A stretch of DNA of 64,000 bases from Anaerolineae bacterium (GCA_027494055.1 JAOSJO010000022.1:496001-560000); one strand, 5' to 3'; counted from the stretch's first letter, positions 34,601-42,090 are shown. The notes: generated by a model not told the origin, from the sequence alone. Program-made: numbers and translations.

Positions 34601-34876
34601 ATGGCGCGCTTTCAGACCCGGCTCGCTGAGCTTCTGGATCAACAGACGCCTGAGTATGCCAGGCCGCGTTGGGTTGACCTGGCTGCCCTTACGGGAGTCT
34701 CTGATGTCACACTGATGGCCTGGTACCATGCAAGGGTGGGTTCTGATACCTACCTCAGCGGGTTTAGTGGCGCTGTGGCCGCCAAGCTCATGCGGTACTT
34801 TGGCCTGGATCGCCTCGACCAGCTCGTCGAGGTCGTGCTCGACGAAGGCGATGTTTCGCCGTCTCAGTTCGCCTAG
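34601..34876 (+). CDS. helix-turn-helix regulator of the element
   Basis: 91 residues; the ATG at 34601 follows AAGGGGAG. The sequence PRWVDLAALTGVSDVTLMAWYHARVGSDTYLSGFSGAVAAKLMRYFGLDRLDQLVEVVL fits the Cro/CI-type (XRE) helix-turn-helix: LAALTGVSDVTLMAWY is the motif, and the second helix pair closes the fold. It has its own promoter, unlike the dense operon upstream. It is likely a repressor or activator controlling element genes. Confidence 0.68.
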   Translation: MARFQTRLAELLDQQTPEYARPRWVDLAALTGVSDVTLMAWYHARVGSDTYLSGFSGAVAAKLMRYFGLDRLDQLVEVVLDEGDVSPSQFA

Positions 34877-34879
34877 GTT

Positions 34880-35134
34880 GTGAGCAGAAGGAGTGCGCTT
34901 CATGTTTGGAGGGGGCTGTTTCCTGGGTTTTTGATTATCGGCGGTCTGATCGTCATGGGGTTCGGTGCCGTCGCGATCTTCGACAAAGACCTTGCTTGGC
35001 GGGTGACCCGATGGCAGAACGCGCTTCGTGGTCTGGAATCGAAGAGAACGAGGGAATGGGAAACGATGACGACGGTCTCCGGCGTGACCTCGATCCTCTT
35101 GGGCCTGTTCCTGATCGTCCTGGCTCTCGTGTGA
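34880..35134 (+). CDS. small two-segment membrane protein
   Basis: 84 residues starting at a GTG 3 bp after the regulator stop, so probably cotranscribed with it. Two hydrophobic segments (LFPGFLIIGGLIVMGFGAVAIF and VSGVTSILLGLFLIVLALV) enclose a charged loop with RVTRWQNALRGLESKRTREWE. It resembles small hypothetical membrane proteins of Chloroflexota. The role in the element is unknown; immunity or exclusion functions would fit the context but are not supported by any motif. Confidence 0.55.
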   Translation: MSRRSALHVWRGLFPGFLIIGGLIVMGFGAVAIFDKDLAWRVTRWQNALRGLESKRTREWETMTTVSGVTSILLGLFLIVLALV

Positions 35135-35138
35135 GCAA

Positions 35139-35468
35139 CTACACGCCGGGTGGATGCGCCTTGCGAAGAAGGGCGCGTTTGACCAAGATGCACACAGCCT
35201 CCGGTATCTCAATCCCGCGCTCCTGGGCCATTGCTGTGACCGCTTCAAGATCGGCGCGATCCAGTTTGATGGTCACTTCCTGGTTCCCGGTGTTTATCCT
35301 GCGGTGGGCGATCCGCTTGATGCCTTCCTGGACCAGCAGGAGCAAGGCCGCACTCACGTCAATCTGTCGATGTTGTGCAACCGCCTGCGCGTACTTGTGG
35401 GTCTTCTCGTCCAGGGAGATCACGACTGTGTGTCGATGCCCTGACTGCCTGCGCCTGAACAGTCTCAT
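35139..35468 (-). CDS. protein with two ribbon-helix-helix-like repeats
   Basis: 109 residues, convergent with the membrane gene and close to the right attachment site. HTVVISLDEKTHKYAQAVAQHRQIDVSAALLLLVQEGIKRI and QEVTIKLDRADLEAVTAMAQERGIEIPEAVCILVKRALLRK have the same strand-helix-helix order as Arc/MetJ-type DNA-binding domains. Two copies in one chain would make an intramolecular dimer. The N-terminus RLFRRRQSGHRH is strongly basic. A regulator or a DNA-bending factor near attR is likely. Confidence 0.6.
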   Translation of the reverse strand: MRLFRRRQSGHRHTVVISLDEKTHKYAQAVAQHRQIDVSAALLLLVQEGIKRIAHRRINTGNQEVTIKLDRADLEAVTAMAQERGIEIPEAVCILVKRALLRKAHPPGV

Positions 35469-35487
35469 ACACGCCCCCTGCGGCGTC

Positions 35488-35540
35488 TAAAAAAGCGGGA
35501 GCCTGCATTCCCTCGACCAAAGGCAGCAGGCTCCTCCCAG
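35488..35540 (-). terminator. intrinsic terminator downstream of tRNA-Gly
   Basis: On the minus strand AGGAGCCTGC... pairs with GCAGGCTCC (stem at about 35498-35507 and 35526-35535) and is followed by CTTTTTTA (T-run 35488-35495). It lies 50-100 bp after the 3' end of the tRNA, inside the integrated element. Confidence 0.7.
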
Positions 35541-35586
35541 CACCTTAACAACTGCATAGGTCCTCAACTTGAATGCGGTTGGTCGG

Positions 35587-35633
35587 TGCAGAGCGGGTAG
35601 TGGGACTCGAACCCACGACATACAGCTTGGGAA
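35587..35633. repeat. right attachment site (within tRNA-Gly)
   Basis: Identical over 47 bp to 21156-21202. It covers the 3' half of the intact tRNA gene from the anticodon stem through the T-arm and acceptor, plus the TCTGC that follows. The element therefore brought its own tRNA 3' end and restored the host gene. Confidence 0.92.
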
Positions 35634-35663
35634 GCTGTCGTTCTACCACTGAACTATACCCGC
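35592..35663 (-). tRNA. tRNA-Gly(CCC)
   Basis: 72 nt on the minus strand. The 5' end GCGGGTA pairs with TACCCGC. The D-arm is TAGTTCAGTGGTAGA, and the anticodon loop TTCCCAA within ACAGC/GCTGT carries anticodon CCC. The T-loop is TTCGAGT and the discriminator is T. CCA is not encoded. It is the integration target of the upstream element. Confidence 0.97.
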
Positions 35664-35846
35664 GTTTGCCTGGCAGGATTCTGTCAGGCATTACAGATTC
35701 TACGCCAGAAACGGCCAAAAATCAAATGCGATGCGCCGGGGTTCCCGAAGAATGTCATGCTTTGCAGGGACACTGCTACATTGACGCAGGGGGCATTTGC
35801 GCTAAGCTGCACTCAGCGTCTCCCCGCATGACAGGCGAAACCATCT

Positions 35847-36923
35847 ATGAACAATCGTGGCGCACACACAATTGCTGAAATCCTGAGCCAGCCCACAGTC
35901 TGGGCCGACACGCTGGACGCGGCCCTCCGCGACGGGCTGCCGGCGCTGCGCGCGCTGTGGCAGGCGCGCGCGCCTGACCAGGTCATCTTCACCGGCTGCG
36001 GCTCCACGCACTACCTGGCAATGACCGGGGCGGCGCTCTTCCAGGCGCTCGTGGGCGCGCCGGCGGTGGCGCGCCCGGCCTCAGAGCTGGCGCTGCTCCC
36101 CGACCTGGCCTTCGTCCCCAACGCGGACACCCTGTTGGTGGCGGTGTCCCGCTCCGGGACGACCTCCGAGACCGTCGAGGCCGTGCGCGTCTTTCGCGAG
36201 CGCGTCGGGGGCAGGGTGGTGACCGTCACCTGCGACAGCGCCAGCACGCTCGCGCAGCAGGCGGATGTCTCGCTCGCGGCGGACACGGCGCAGGAGCAGA
36301 GCGTCGCGCAGACGCGCTCGTTCAGCAGCATGGCCGTGCTGTGCCAGGCGCTGGCGGCTGAACTCTCCGGGCGGGCCGACCCCGCGCTGCTCGGCCGGCT
36401 GCCGGGCATCCTGCAAGGGCTGATCGACGCCTACCACGCGACGGCCCGCGCGCTGGGCGAAGACGCCAGCCTTGAGCGCTTCTACTTCCTGGGGTCTGGC
36501 TGGCTGTTCGGCATCGCCAGCGAGGCGATGCTGAAAATGAAAGAGATGTCGCTCTCGTACAGCGAGGCGTTCCACGTGCTCGAATTCCGCCACGGCCCGA
36601 TGTCGATGGTCAACGACCAGACGCTCGTCGTCGGCCTGCTCTCCGACGGCGCACGCCGGCAGGAGACCGCCGTCCTGCGCGACATGCACGGGCACGGCGC
36701 GCGCATCCTGGCGCTGGTCGAGGACGACCCCGACGGGGCGCTGGCGGGCTGGGCGGAGGCGGTCGTCCGGCTGCAATCCGGCCTGCCAGAGTGGGCGCGC
36801 GCGATCCTCTACCTCCCGGTCCTGCAACTCCTGGCGTACTATCGCGCGATGGCGCGCGGCCAGAACCCAGACCGCCCCGCCAAGCTGGAGGCGGTCGTCT
36901 CGCTCGGCGGGCGGCTGCTGTAA
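35847..36923 (+). CDS. double-SIS-domain sugar isomerase/deaminase (GlmS C-terminal/AgaS type)
   Basis: 358 residues from the ATG at 35847. The first SIS domain (about 35-170) contains VIFTGCGSTHYLA and VAVSRSGTTSETVEAV, the sugar-phosphate loop. The second (about 205-345) contains FYFLGSGWLFGIASEAMLKMKEMSLSYSEAFHVLEFRHGP, typical of the isomerase half of GlmS and of AgaS/FrlB proteins. There is no glutaminase domain, so it probably acts on a phosphorylated amino or ketose sugar as an isomerase or deglycase. A class II aldolase gene follows 49 bp later, which suggests a carbohydrate utilisation pathway. The start has no strong Shine-Dalgarno sequence. Confidence 0.88.
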   Translation: MNNRGAHTIAEILSQPTVWADTLDAALRDGLPALRALWQARAPDQVIFTGCGSTHYLAMTGAALFQALVGAPAVARPASELALLPDLAFVPNADTLLVAVSRSGTTSETVEAVRVFRERVGGRVVTVTCDSASTLAQQADVSLAADTAQEQSVAQTRSFSSMAVLCQALAAELSGRADPALLGRLPGILQGLIDAYHATARALGEDASLERFYFLGSGWLFGIASEAMLKMKEMSLSYSEAFHVLEFRHGPMSMVNDQTLVVGLLSDGARRQETAVLRDMHGHGARILALVEDDPDGALAGWAEAVVRLQSGLPEWARAILYLPVLQLLAYYRAMARGQNPDRPAKLEAVVSLGGRLL

Positions 36924-36972
36924 GCCGGCCGGGCAGGCATCGACCGACGCGAGTGATTTCAGGAGCATTGAC

Positions 36973-37623
36973 GTGAAGCTACCCGAGTTGCGCATCACGG
37001 TCTGTGAACTGCACCAGGAGCTGCCCCGGTACAACCTCGTCGTGTGGACTGGCGGCAACCTCAGCGCGCGCGACCCCGAAACGGGGCTGATCGTCATCAA
37101 GCCGAGCGGCGTCCGGTACGAGCACCTGACGCCCGAAAACATGATTGTGGTGGACATCGACGGCAACGTCGTCGAGGGCAAACTCAAGCCGTCGTCAGAT
37201 ACGGCGTCACACTGCTACATCTACCGCCACCGGCCTGACATCAACGGCGTGGTGCACACGCACTCGCGGTATGCGACGGCCTTCGCCGCGCTGGGGCGCG
37301 AGATCCCGTGTGTACTCACCGGCATGGGCGACGAGTTCGGCGGGCCGGTGCCGTGCGGCGGCTTCGAACTCATCGGCGATGAGGCCATCGGCGCGGAGGT
37401 CCTGCGCTGCCTCGCCGACACGCGCAGTCCCGCCATCCTGATGCAGAACCACGGCGTGTTCGCCGTCGGCCCGACCGCAGAGGCGGCGGTCAAGGCGGCG
37501 GTGATGGTCGAGGACAGCGCCGCGACGGTCTGGATGGCGCTGATGATGGGCGAGCCGATCCCGATCCCGCGGGACCTGATCGACCGGCTCCACCACCGCT
37601 ATACCAACATCTACGGGCAGTAG
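36973..37623 (+). CDS. class II aldolase / ribulose-5-phosphate 4-epimerase family (AraD/FucA)
   Basis: 216 residues from the GTG at 36973, with AGGAG at 36961-36965. The family marks are WTGGNLSAR (substrate-phosphate binding), KPSGV, a Zn-binding H-x-H in VVHTHSRYATAFAA (about residues 95-97), and a third His in ILMQNHGVFAVG. It acts in the cytoplasm as a Zn-dependent retro-aldol enzyme: L-fuculose-phosphate aldolase, L-ribulose-5-phosphate 4-epimerase or a relative. The family cannot be resolved by eye. It lies behind the SIS gene, which may supply or consume the same sugar phosphate. Confidence 0.9.
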   Translation: MKLPELRITVCELHQELPRYNLVVWTGGNLSARDPETGLIVIKPSGVRYEHLTPENMIVVDIDGNVVEGKLKPSSDTASHCYIYRHRPDINGVVHTHSRYATAFAALGREIPCVLTGMGDEFGGPVPCGGFELIGDEAIGAEVLRCLADTRSPAILMQNHGVFAVGPTAEAAVKAAVMVEDSAATVWMALMMGEPIPIPRDLIDRLHHRYTNIYGQ

Positions 37624-37645
37624 GCCCGGCAGGGGGCGCTCAGCC

Positions 37646-37858
37646 TCAGTCCAGGTCGGGCAGATCGACCGGGTCCTCTGCGGGCTTGCACACGCCGCAC
37701 CACACGGCGTCCGCCACGACGAGCGCGCGCGGTTGGCCTGTGCGCCCCCGGTAGATTTCCAGCACGAAGGGCAGTTCTTTCACGTGTTCGCGGCACACCG
37801 CGCGCCCGCAGAAGCGGCAGGTCGCGTGCGCCGGGCGCTCACAATGCCAGCATTGCAT
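37646..37858 (-). CDS. small zinc-binding protein
   Basis: 70 residues; the ATG at 37858 is preceded on the minus strand by AGGAGGC. MQCWHCERPAHATCRFCGRAVCREHV contains two C-x2-C pairs and a C-x2-H, a compact B-box/AN1-like zinc module. WCGVC near the C-terminus adds another pair. It probably binds two zinc ions and may bind nucleic acid or protein. It is convergent with the aldolase. The unit upstream of it (37946 and following) is the first of two small-RNA-like loci. Confidence 0.68.
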   Translation of the reverse strand: MQCWHCERPAHATCRFCGRAVCREHVKELPFVLEIYRGRTGQPRALVVADAVWCGVCKPAEDPVDLPDLD

Positions 37859-37945
37859 GGTTGCCTCCTGCCCCTGGATTATGCGGGCGTTCGGGCGCGC
37901 GAGCAAGCGCGCCGCCTTGCGCCGCCGCGCTTTGGGTAAGTTATA

Positions 37946-38010
37946 CAAATAGACTGCGCGTATTTTCTGTAAGGTTGCACATAGAAACGCCCCCCTGGTT
38001 GTTATATAGT
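37946..38010 (+). promoter_or_regulatory. three-box upstream region of RNA unit 1
   Basis: CAAATAGA at 37946-37953, TTGCACATAGAA at 37975-37986 and TATAGT at 38005-38010. The same three boxes occur at 38554, 38583 and 38613 with exactly the same spacing (29 and 30 bp between box starts). TATAGT is a good -10 candidate, but TTGCAC is 24 bp from it, too far for a normal -35, so an activator or another sigma factor is likely. Confidence 0.6.
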
Positions 38011-38016
38011 GATAGT

Positions 38017-38165
38017 GCGGTTCAATACGAGCGGGCTGGTAAAAGTACCAGGTTCCATCTCAAAAGGAGGCTGCAACATTACCAGCCGCAGAACAATCTC
38101 CGTTTTCTCCTCGTGTCGGCGCTAAGTCGGTCCTTCCTGGGTCGGGACCGACTTAGTGCTTTTCT
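38017..38165 (+). ncRNA. small RNA-like transcript unit 1
   Basis: About 149 nt between a TATAGT box (38005-38010) and an intrinsic terminator with a 12-bp perfect stem (38122-38133/38145-38156) plus TTTT. An internal stem GGCTGGTAA / TTACCAGCC (38034-38042/38079-38087) encloses a loop containing AGGAGG. Just before the terminator is CGTTTTCTCCTCGTGTCG, of which TTTTCTCCTCGTGTCG is identical in unit 2. No reading frame of convincing size lies inside. The TCTCCTC core is complementary to Shine-Dalgarno sequences, so an antisense regulatory action is possible; that is inference. Confidence 0.65.
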
Positions 38166-38289
38166 GGCCCCAGATTCGCGACGGGTTGCGGCGCGCTTCA
38201 GTTCGCCTGTGCAAGAAGAAGTCGTATCACGATCAAGGATCAGATCGTCTCCTTGTGAAATGCTGGCGCGATTACACGACCTATTTGAC

Positions 38290-38360
38290 CTCACCCCCGC
38301 CGCGCTGCCCGCGACTTCCCCTCTCCATCAAATGGGAGAGGGGGGCCGAGGGGGGTGAGG
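38290..38360. repeat. inverted repeat of the CCTCACCCCC type
   Basis: CCTCACCCCCGCCGC...CCCCTCTCC faces GGAGAGGGGG...GGGGGGTGAGG, a long imperfect hairpin of the same family as 17530-17700 and 59740-59825. It lies between the two RNA units. Apart from the second unit's upstream boxes, nothing else is seen in the stretch 38166-38550. Confidence 0.7.
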
Positions 38361-38553
38361 TAGGCAGGCGGAAACCATCTTCTCACTCGCCAGGTGGCGC
38401 GTCGCGTGACGCATCAAGCCAAGCGTTTTGAAGCTCCCTGGGAGCGACCGAACGGTCAGCGCTTCTGAACTGGCGTCATGCGCGGTTCAATGCTTCCCGG
38501 CGCGAAACGGTCGCCCGGCAGCGCCACGCCGTGGGGTATTGTGACAAAATGCA

Positions 38554-38618
38554 CAAATAGATTGCCCTGGATTTCTGCACCCTTGCACATAGAATTCCGC
38601 GCGGCTTTGCCCTATACT
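38554..38618 (+). promoter_or_regulatory. three-box upstream region of RNA unit 2
   Basis: CAAATAGA at 38554-38561, TTGCACATAGAA at 38583-38594 and TATACT at 38613-38618, with the same distances as in front of unit 1. The intervening bases are mostly different, which makes the boxes stand out as functional sites. Confidence 0.6.
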
Positions 38619-38624
38619 GGTGTT

Positions 38625-38764
38625 CAAAGTCCAATCGCGTGGCTGGCGTCTAATCAACATGGCACACCTCGCATCCAGAGCGGGAAGCCAGCCGCATAGC
38701 AGTTCAATTTTCTCCTCGTGTCGCATTAAGCCGGTCCATTGGGCAGGGCCGGCTTAATGTTTGT
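38625..38764 (+). ncRNA. small RNA-like transcript unit 2 (paralogue of unit 1)
   Basis: About 140 nt. The internal stem is GGCTGGC / GCCAGCC (38641-38647/38687-38693). The conserved TTTTCTCCTCGTGTCG (38708-38723) is followed by a terminator stem ATTAAGCCGGTCC / GGGCCGGCTTAAT (38725-38737/38746-38758). Compared with unit 1 the stems are kept by paired changes (T-A in one, C-G in the other), while the loop has diverged. The T-run is weak (TGTTTG). The class IV aminotransferase gene starts 36 bp later. Confidence 0.65.
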
Positions 38765-38799
38765 GGCGTGGGCGCGCATTTCCCTTACAATAGGGCGTC

Positions 38800-39630
38800 A
38801 TGAGCACAAATCAAATCGTCATCTACCAGGCCACCCGGCAGGGCCGCGCCCGCATGGACTGCGCCGCCGAGACGCTGACCGCCGTCGCCGAGCAGCAACC
38901 GGGCGTGTACACGGTCGCGCGCTCCTACTCCGGAAACCGGGTGCTCTGCTTTGAGCGCCACCTCGCGCGCCTGGAAGAGTCGGCGCAGCTCAGCGGCATC
39001 CCGCTGGCGCTCGACCGCGCCTGGCTGCGCGGCGCGCTCCGCGCCTGTCTGGAGGAACTCGGCTACCCGGAGGTGCGCTTCTGCGTCAGCGTGCCCGCCG
39101 ACGCGCCGGACGTCTACTACCTCGCCTTCGAGCCGCTCCACCCCGTGCCTGAGCGCGTCCTGCGTGCGGGCGTGTCCGTCTACACCACCGACCTGAACCG
39201 GCACACGCCGCGCGCCAAATCGACCGGGTGGATTGCCGCGCGCCGCGAAGCGCGCGCCGCCCTGCCCGCCGACGCCTATGAGGGCCTGTTGACCGGCCCA
39301 GATGAGGCGATTCTCGAAGGGACGGAAAGCAACTTCTACGCCGTGGTCGATGGCGCGCTGCGCACCGCCGGGGAGGGCGTCCTGGGCGGCACGGCGCGCG
39401 CCGTGCTGCTCGAAGTCGCGCCGGCGGTGATCCCGGTCCGGCTCCAGCCCGCCACCCTGGCGGACCTGCCCCGCCTCGACGAAGCGCTGCTCACGAGCAG
39501 CAGCCGGGGCGTGGTGCCCATCACGCGGATCAACGGCCAGACCGTCGGCGACGGCCGGCCCGGCCCCATCACCGAGGCGCTGCGCCAGCGCTACGACGCC
39601 TGGGCGGAGGCGCACCTGGAGCCGCTGTGA
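38800..39630 (+). CDS. class IV aminotransferase (branched-chain / aminodeoxychorismate lyase family)
   Basis: 276 residues from the ATG at 38800. A TACAAT box at 38786-38791 would place the transcript start on or next to the ATG, so the mRNA is probably leaderless. It is a PLP fold-type IV enzyme: Arg at CFERHLARLEESA, Schiff-base Lys in TPRAKSTGW (about K140), Glu in LEGTESNFYAV that contacts the PLP nitrogen, and SSSRGVVPI binding the phosphate. It could be a branched-chain or D-amino acid aminotransferase or 4-amino-4-deoxychorismate lyase. The sequence alone does not decide. Confidence 0.88.
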   Translation: MSTNQIVIYQATRQGRARMDCAAETLTAVAEQQPGVYTVARSYSGNRVLCFERHLARLEESAQLSGIPLALDRAWLRGALRACLEELGYPEVRFCVSVPADAPDVYYLAFEPLHPVPERVLRAGVSVYTTDLNRHTPRAKSTGWIAARREARAALPADAYEGLLTGPDEAILEGTESNFYAVVDGALRTAGEGVLGGTARAVLLEVAPAVIPVRLQPATLADLPRLDEALLTSSSRGVVPITRINGQTVGDGRPGPITEALRQRYDAWAEAHLEPL

Positions 39631-39667
39631 GCGCGGCCCGGCGCACGAACCTGTCAGGGAGAGCCAG

Positions 39668-40021
39668 ATGACCCGACCTGAAATTGACACCTACGACGTT
39701 GAACACAACAAGATCGCGACGCTCACGTTCACCTCGGTCCCGGAAGCGGACGCCAGCGGCGGCATCGAGTTCTACGTCACGCTGCACGACGAGCGTGTGT
39801 TCAGCTTCACAGCCTACACGCCGGACCAGATCGCGCGGCTCATGGCGCGCAACGGCTGGCTCAGCTTCGTTGACCTGGACACGCTGATCGTGCGCGAGGG
39901 GACGCTTGAGGCCATCATGCACGCGCTGGAACAGGTGCTCCGCCTCGATGTTGCCCACTTCGGCGTGCAGGTCGCCAGCGCCGGGGCCGAGGCGACAGGC
40001 GACGAGGCCACTGCCCCCTGA
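39668..40021 (+). CDS. protein of unknown function, 117 residues
   Basis: ATG at 39668, 37 bp after the aminotransferase, with AGGGAGAG upstream. The sequence MTRPEIDTYDVEHNKIATLTFTSVPEADASGGIEFYVTLHDERVFSFTAYTPDQIARLMARNGWLSFVDLDTLIVREGTLEAI shows an alpha/beta pattern without membrane segments. It resembles small soluble proteins of unknown function. Its position suggests cotranscription with the aminotransferase. The C-terminus is low complexity (SAGAEATGDEATAP). Confidence 0.6.
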   Translation: MTRPEIDTYDVEHNKIATLTFTSVPEADASGGIEFYVTLHDERVFSFTAYTPDQIARLMARNGWLSFVDLDTLIVREGTLEAIMHALEQVLRLDVAHFGVQVASAGAEATGDEATAP

Positions 40022-40102
40022 GTCCCCGGCTCTCCTGGGCGACCGGTTCGCGCATCATGTGAACGGTCCTCCCTGGTGCGAATTTCTCCCAGGGCGGTCG
40101 CG

Positions 40103-40868
40103 TCAGGGCACGGGGGTGCCGCCCGGTGGGGGTGACGGTCGGCGATGGGGCGACGTTCGGCAGCGCGGGCGTGACGCTCGCGGCGCGTGTCGGCTCCGGC
40201 GTGCGGGTCGCCGAATAGAACTCGATTGCCTCGGTAGGCGGGGGCGCTTCTGTCAGGGAGAGCGGCGCGACCGTCGGCCAGATGGGCAGCCTCGGCACGT
40301 GCAGGCGCTGCCCGACGAAGATGCGGTCGGGGTTTTCGAGGCAGTTCGCCTCGGCGAGCGCCGCGACGGTGCTGCCAGCCGCTTCAGCAATGCGGAAGAG
40401 GGTGTCGCCGCGCACGACGACGTAGACCGGCCAGTCGGCGCGCACCGCACATGCCGGCGTGGGGGTCGGTTGTGGGGTTGGCCAGGCGGTACGCGAGGCG
40501 GTCGGCGGCGCCTGCGGCGTCGTGGTCGGCGTCGCAGGCTCGTCCTGCGGGTGCGGGCTGGCGGTGGCGATGAGGGTTGGCGTGTCGTAGGGCGTCAGCG
40601 TCGCAAGCTCGATCCGCGTGGGCGCGCCGGTCGGGAAGGTGGAGGCGCTGAGGGTTGCCAACTCAGTGGCAAGGCGGGCATTTTTGGTTTGCAGCGCCTC
40701 CACCGTCCGCGTCCCGGCGAGGTCCACAGTCGGCTCGTATTCGATCCCAACCTCAAGCGTGCCGCACGCCGCGAGCGTAACCACGCACGCCAGCAGGAGC
40801 AGGGTTGTGTGCAGGGGCCAGGCAGCGCGTGATCGCGCTGGCCGTACAGGGCGCATTGACTCTCCCAT
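40103..40868 (-). CDS. LysM-domain lipoprotein, one frameshift near the end
   Basis: Signal peptide with lipobox LAAC (ACVVTLAACGTLEV), so it is anchored in the outer face of the membrane. A helical segment, then Thr/Pro linkers, then one LysM domain (YVVVRGDTLFRIAEAAGSTVAALAEANCLENPDRIFVGQRLHVP), which binds N-acetylglucosamine polymers of the cell wall. A long Pro/Thr tail follows. The open frame runs on to 39915 over the opposite gene, but removing one G near 40125 gives GGTPVP and a stop at 40103, which removes the overlap; I prefer that end. About 254 residues. Confidence 0.78.
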
Positions 40869-40997
40869 TCATGTTCACGCGCTCGCGACGATACATTATC
40901 GCATCAACATACCCTAACGCGCCCTTGTTACGGGAGCATGTCAGCCCTGTCACCGGTCTGCAACGGCGTGTTACCATCCTGAAACATGCCCCTGGCG

Positions 40998-42090
40998 TCA
41001 GCCCGGCGCGAGCCAAAGCGCCTGCCGGCCCAGCCGCGCCCAATCCGCGTCGAGGCGCGCGCTGTCCGCGTAATCCAGGCTGCCCGACCACGGGTCGATG
41101 AGCCAGAAGCCGCCCGCGTCGTAGCCCACGACGGCATAAGAGTGCTCGTAGCGGATGACCGTCACCGCCTCGCCGCCGCCATCCTGCGGGACAAAGCCCA
41201 CCGGCTGGTGACCGTACATGCCCAGGCCGTGCGTGGCGATAATCATGGCCGGCGTGCCCTGGTCGAGCAGCGCGCGGAGCGCGTCGAGGTTGGCGTCGTA
41301 GGTGTACCGCGCCGTGACGCCCAGCGCGGCCAGCCCGGCCTGCAACGGCTCGACGTAAGCGCCGTAGCCGCCGACCTTCTCCTGCGCCGCGCCGGGCGGC
41401 AGCGACCCGGCCTCGCTATCGACCGGCCCGACGAAGCCCCGGTGCGGGTTGTCGTAGGATTGCGGCAGCGCGTTGAACACGGTCATGTCGTCGGCGCAGG
41501 CGAAACCGGCGGCGCGCAGCAGGCTGCACGCGCTGGCGCTCTCGCAGCTCAGGCTGCGCGACTGCTTCACCACCGGCACGTCGAGGAACACCCGGACTCG
41601 TCGCCGCCGGCGTCAGCGCGCCGGGGATGTCGAGCGTCTGCCCGGCGTAGATGCGGTTCGGGTCGGTGACGCCGTTCGTCGCGCTGATTGCACTCTCCGA
41701 GACGCCGTACAGCCGCGCGATCTGCCCAAGCGTCTCGCCGGGCGCGACGGTGTGCGACACCGCGCCTTCGATTGCCTCCGGGATGTAGAGCACCTGCCCG
41801 ACGTAAATCTTGCTAGGGTCGGCGAGCGCGTTCGCAGCGACCAGGTCGGCGATGGCGCTCCCGGTCAGTGCGGCGATCTTGCCCAGCGTGTCGCCCGCGA
41901 CGACCGTGTACGTCGGCCAGGGGTAACGCGCCTCGTCTGTGTCCGGCGCGGACGTGGGCGGCGGCAGCGCGGTCTGGTCCGCGAGTGTGAGAGGCGTCGG
42001 CGGTGGCGCAGGGGCGACGCCCCCGCGCGGCAGGTTGCAGGCGAGGCTTGCCAGGATCAGGAAGAAGAGGGCAATGGCGGCGCGATGCAT
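40998..42090 (-). CDS. lipoprotein with two LysM domains and a C39-like peptidase domain, one frameshift
   Basis: Signal peptide with lipobox LACN (LILASLACNLPRG). Two LysM domains follow: YTVVAGDTLGKIAALTGSAIADLVAANALADPSKIYVGQVLYIP and HTVAPGETLGQIARLYGVSESAISATNGVTDPNRIYAGQTLDIP. The frame breaks at about 41592. The next frame gives FLDVPVVKQSRSLSCESASACSLL with the catalytic Cys of a papain-like C39_2 domain, and EHSYAVVGYDAGGFWLIDPWSG with the His and Asp. It probably binds peptidoglycan and cleaves a cell-wall or protein substrate outside the cell. Corrected length is about 364 residues. Confidence 0.85.

Larger units (their letters stand above)
21156..35633. mobile_element. 14.4-kb integrative element (satellite- or prophage-like) in tRNA-Gly(CCC)
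   Basis: It is bounded by identical 47-bp direct repeats (21156-21202 and 35587-35633). The right repeat is the 3' half of the intact tRNA-Gly gene; the left one is a tRNA remnant lacking the 5' half. A tyrosine integrase gene lies next to the left repeat. Between them are a replication gene with iterons, small Cys-rich proteins, an excisionase-like protein, an IS element, a paralogue/fibre cassette and a holin-like gene. There is no terminase, portal, protease, major capsid or tail-tube gene that I can recognise. Spacing between genes is very tight with many ATGA overlaps, as in phage genomes. Confidence 0.88.

Noticed and set aside
38433..38445. Shared GCTCCCTGGGAGC palindrome at 38433 and 53432
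   Set aside because: Only 13 bp with unrelated flanks; at this GC content two copies can occur by chance.
38017..38764. 6S RNA or tmRNA
   Set aside because: There is no long open-promoter-like hairpin of 6S type and no tRNA-like ends or tag-peptide frame; two diverged tandem copies also do not fit tmRNA.
39915..40102. C-terminal extension of the LysM lipoprotein over the opposite gene
   Set aside because: A one-base correction near 40125 gives a natural stop at 40103; the extension lacks the Thr/Pro composition of the rest.
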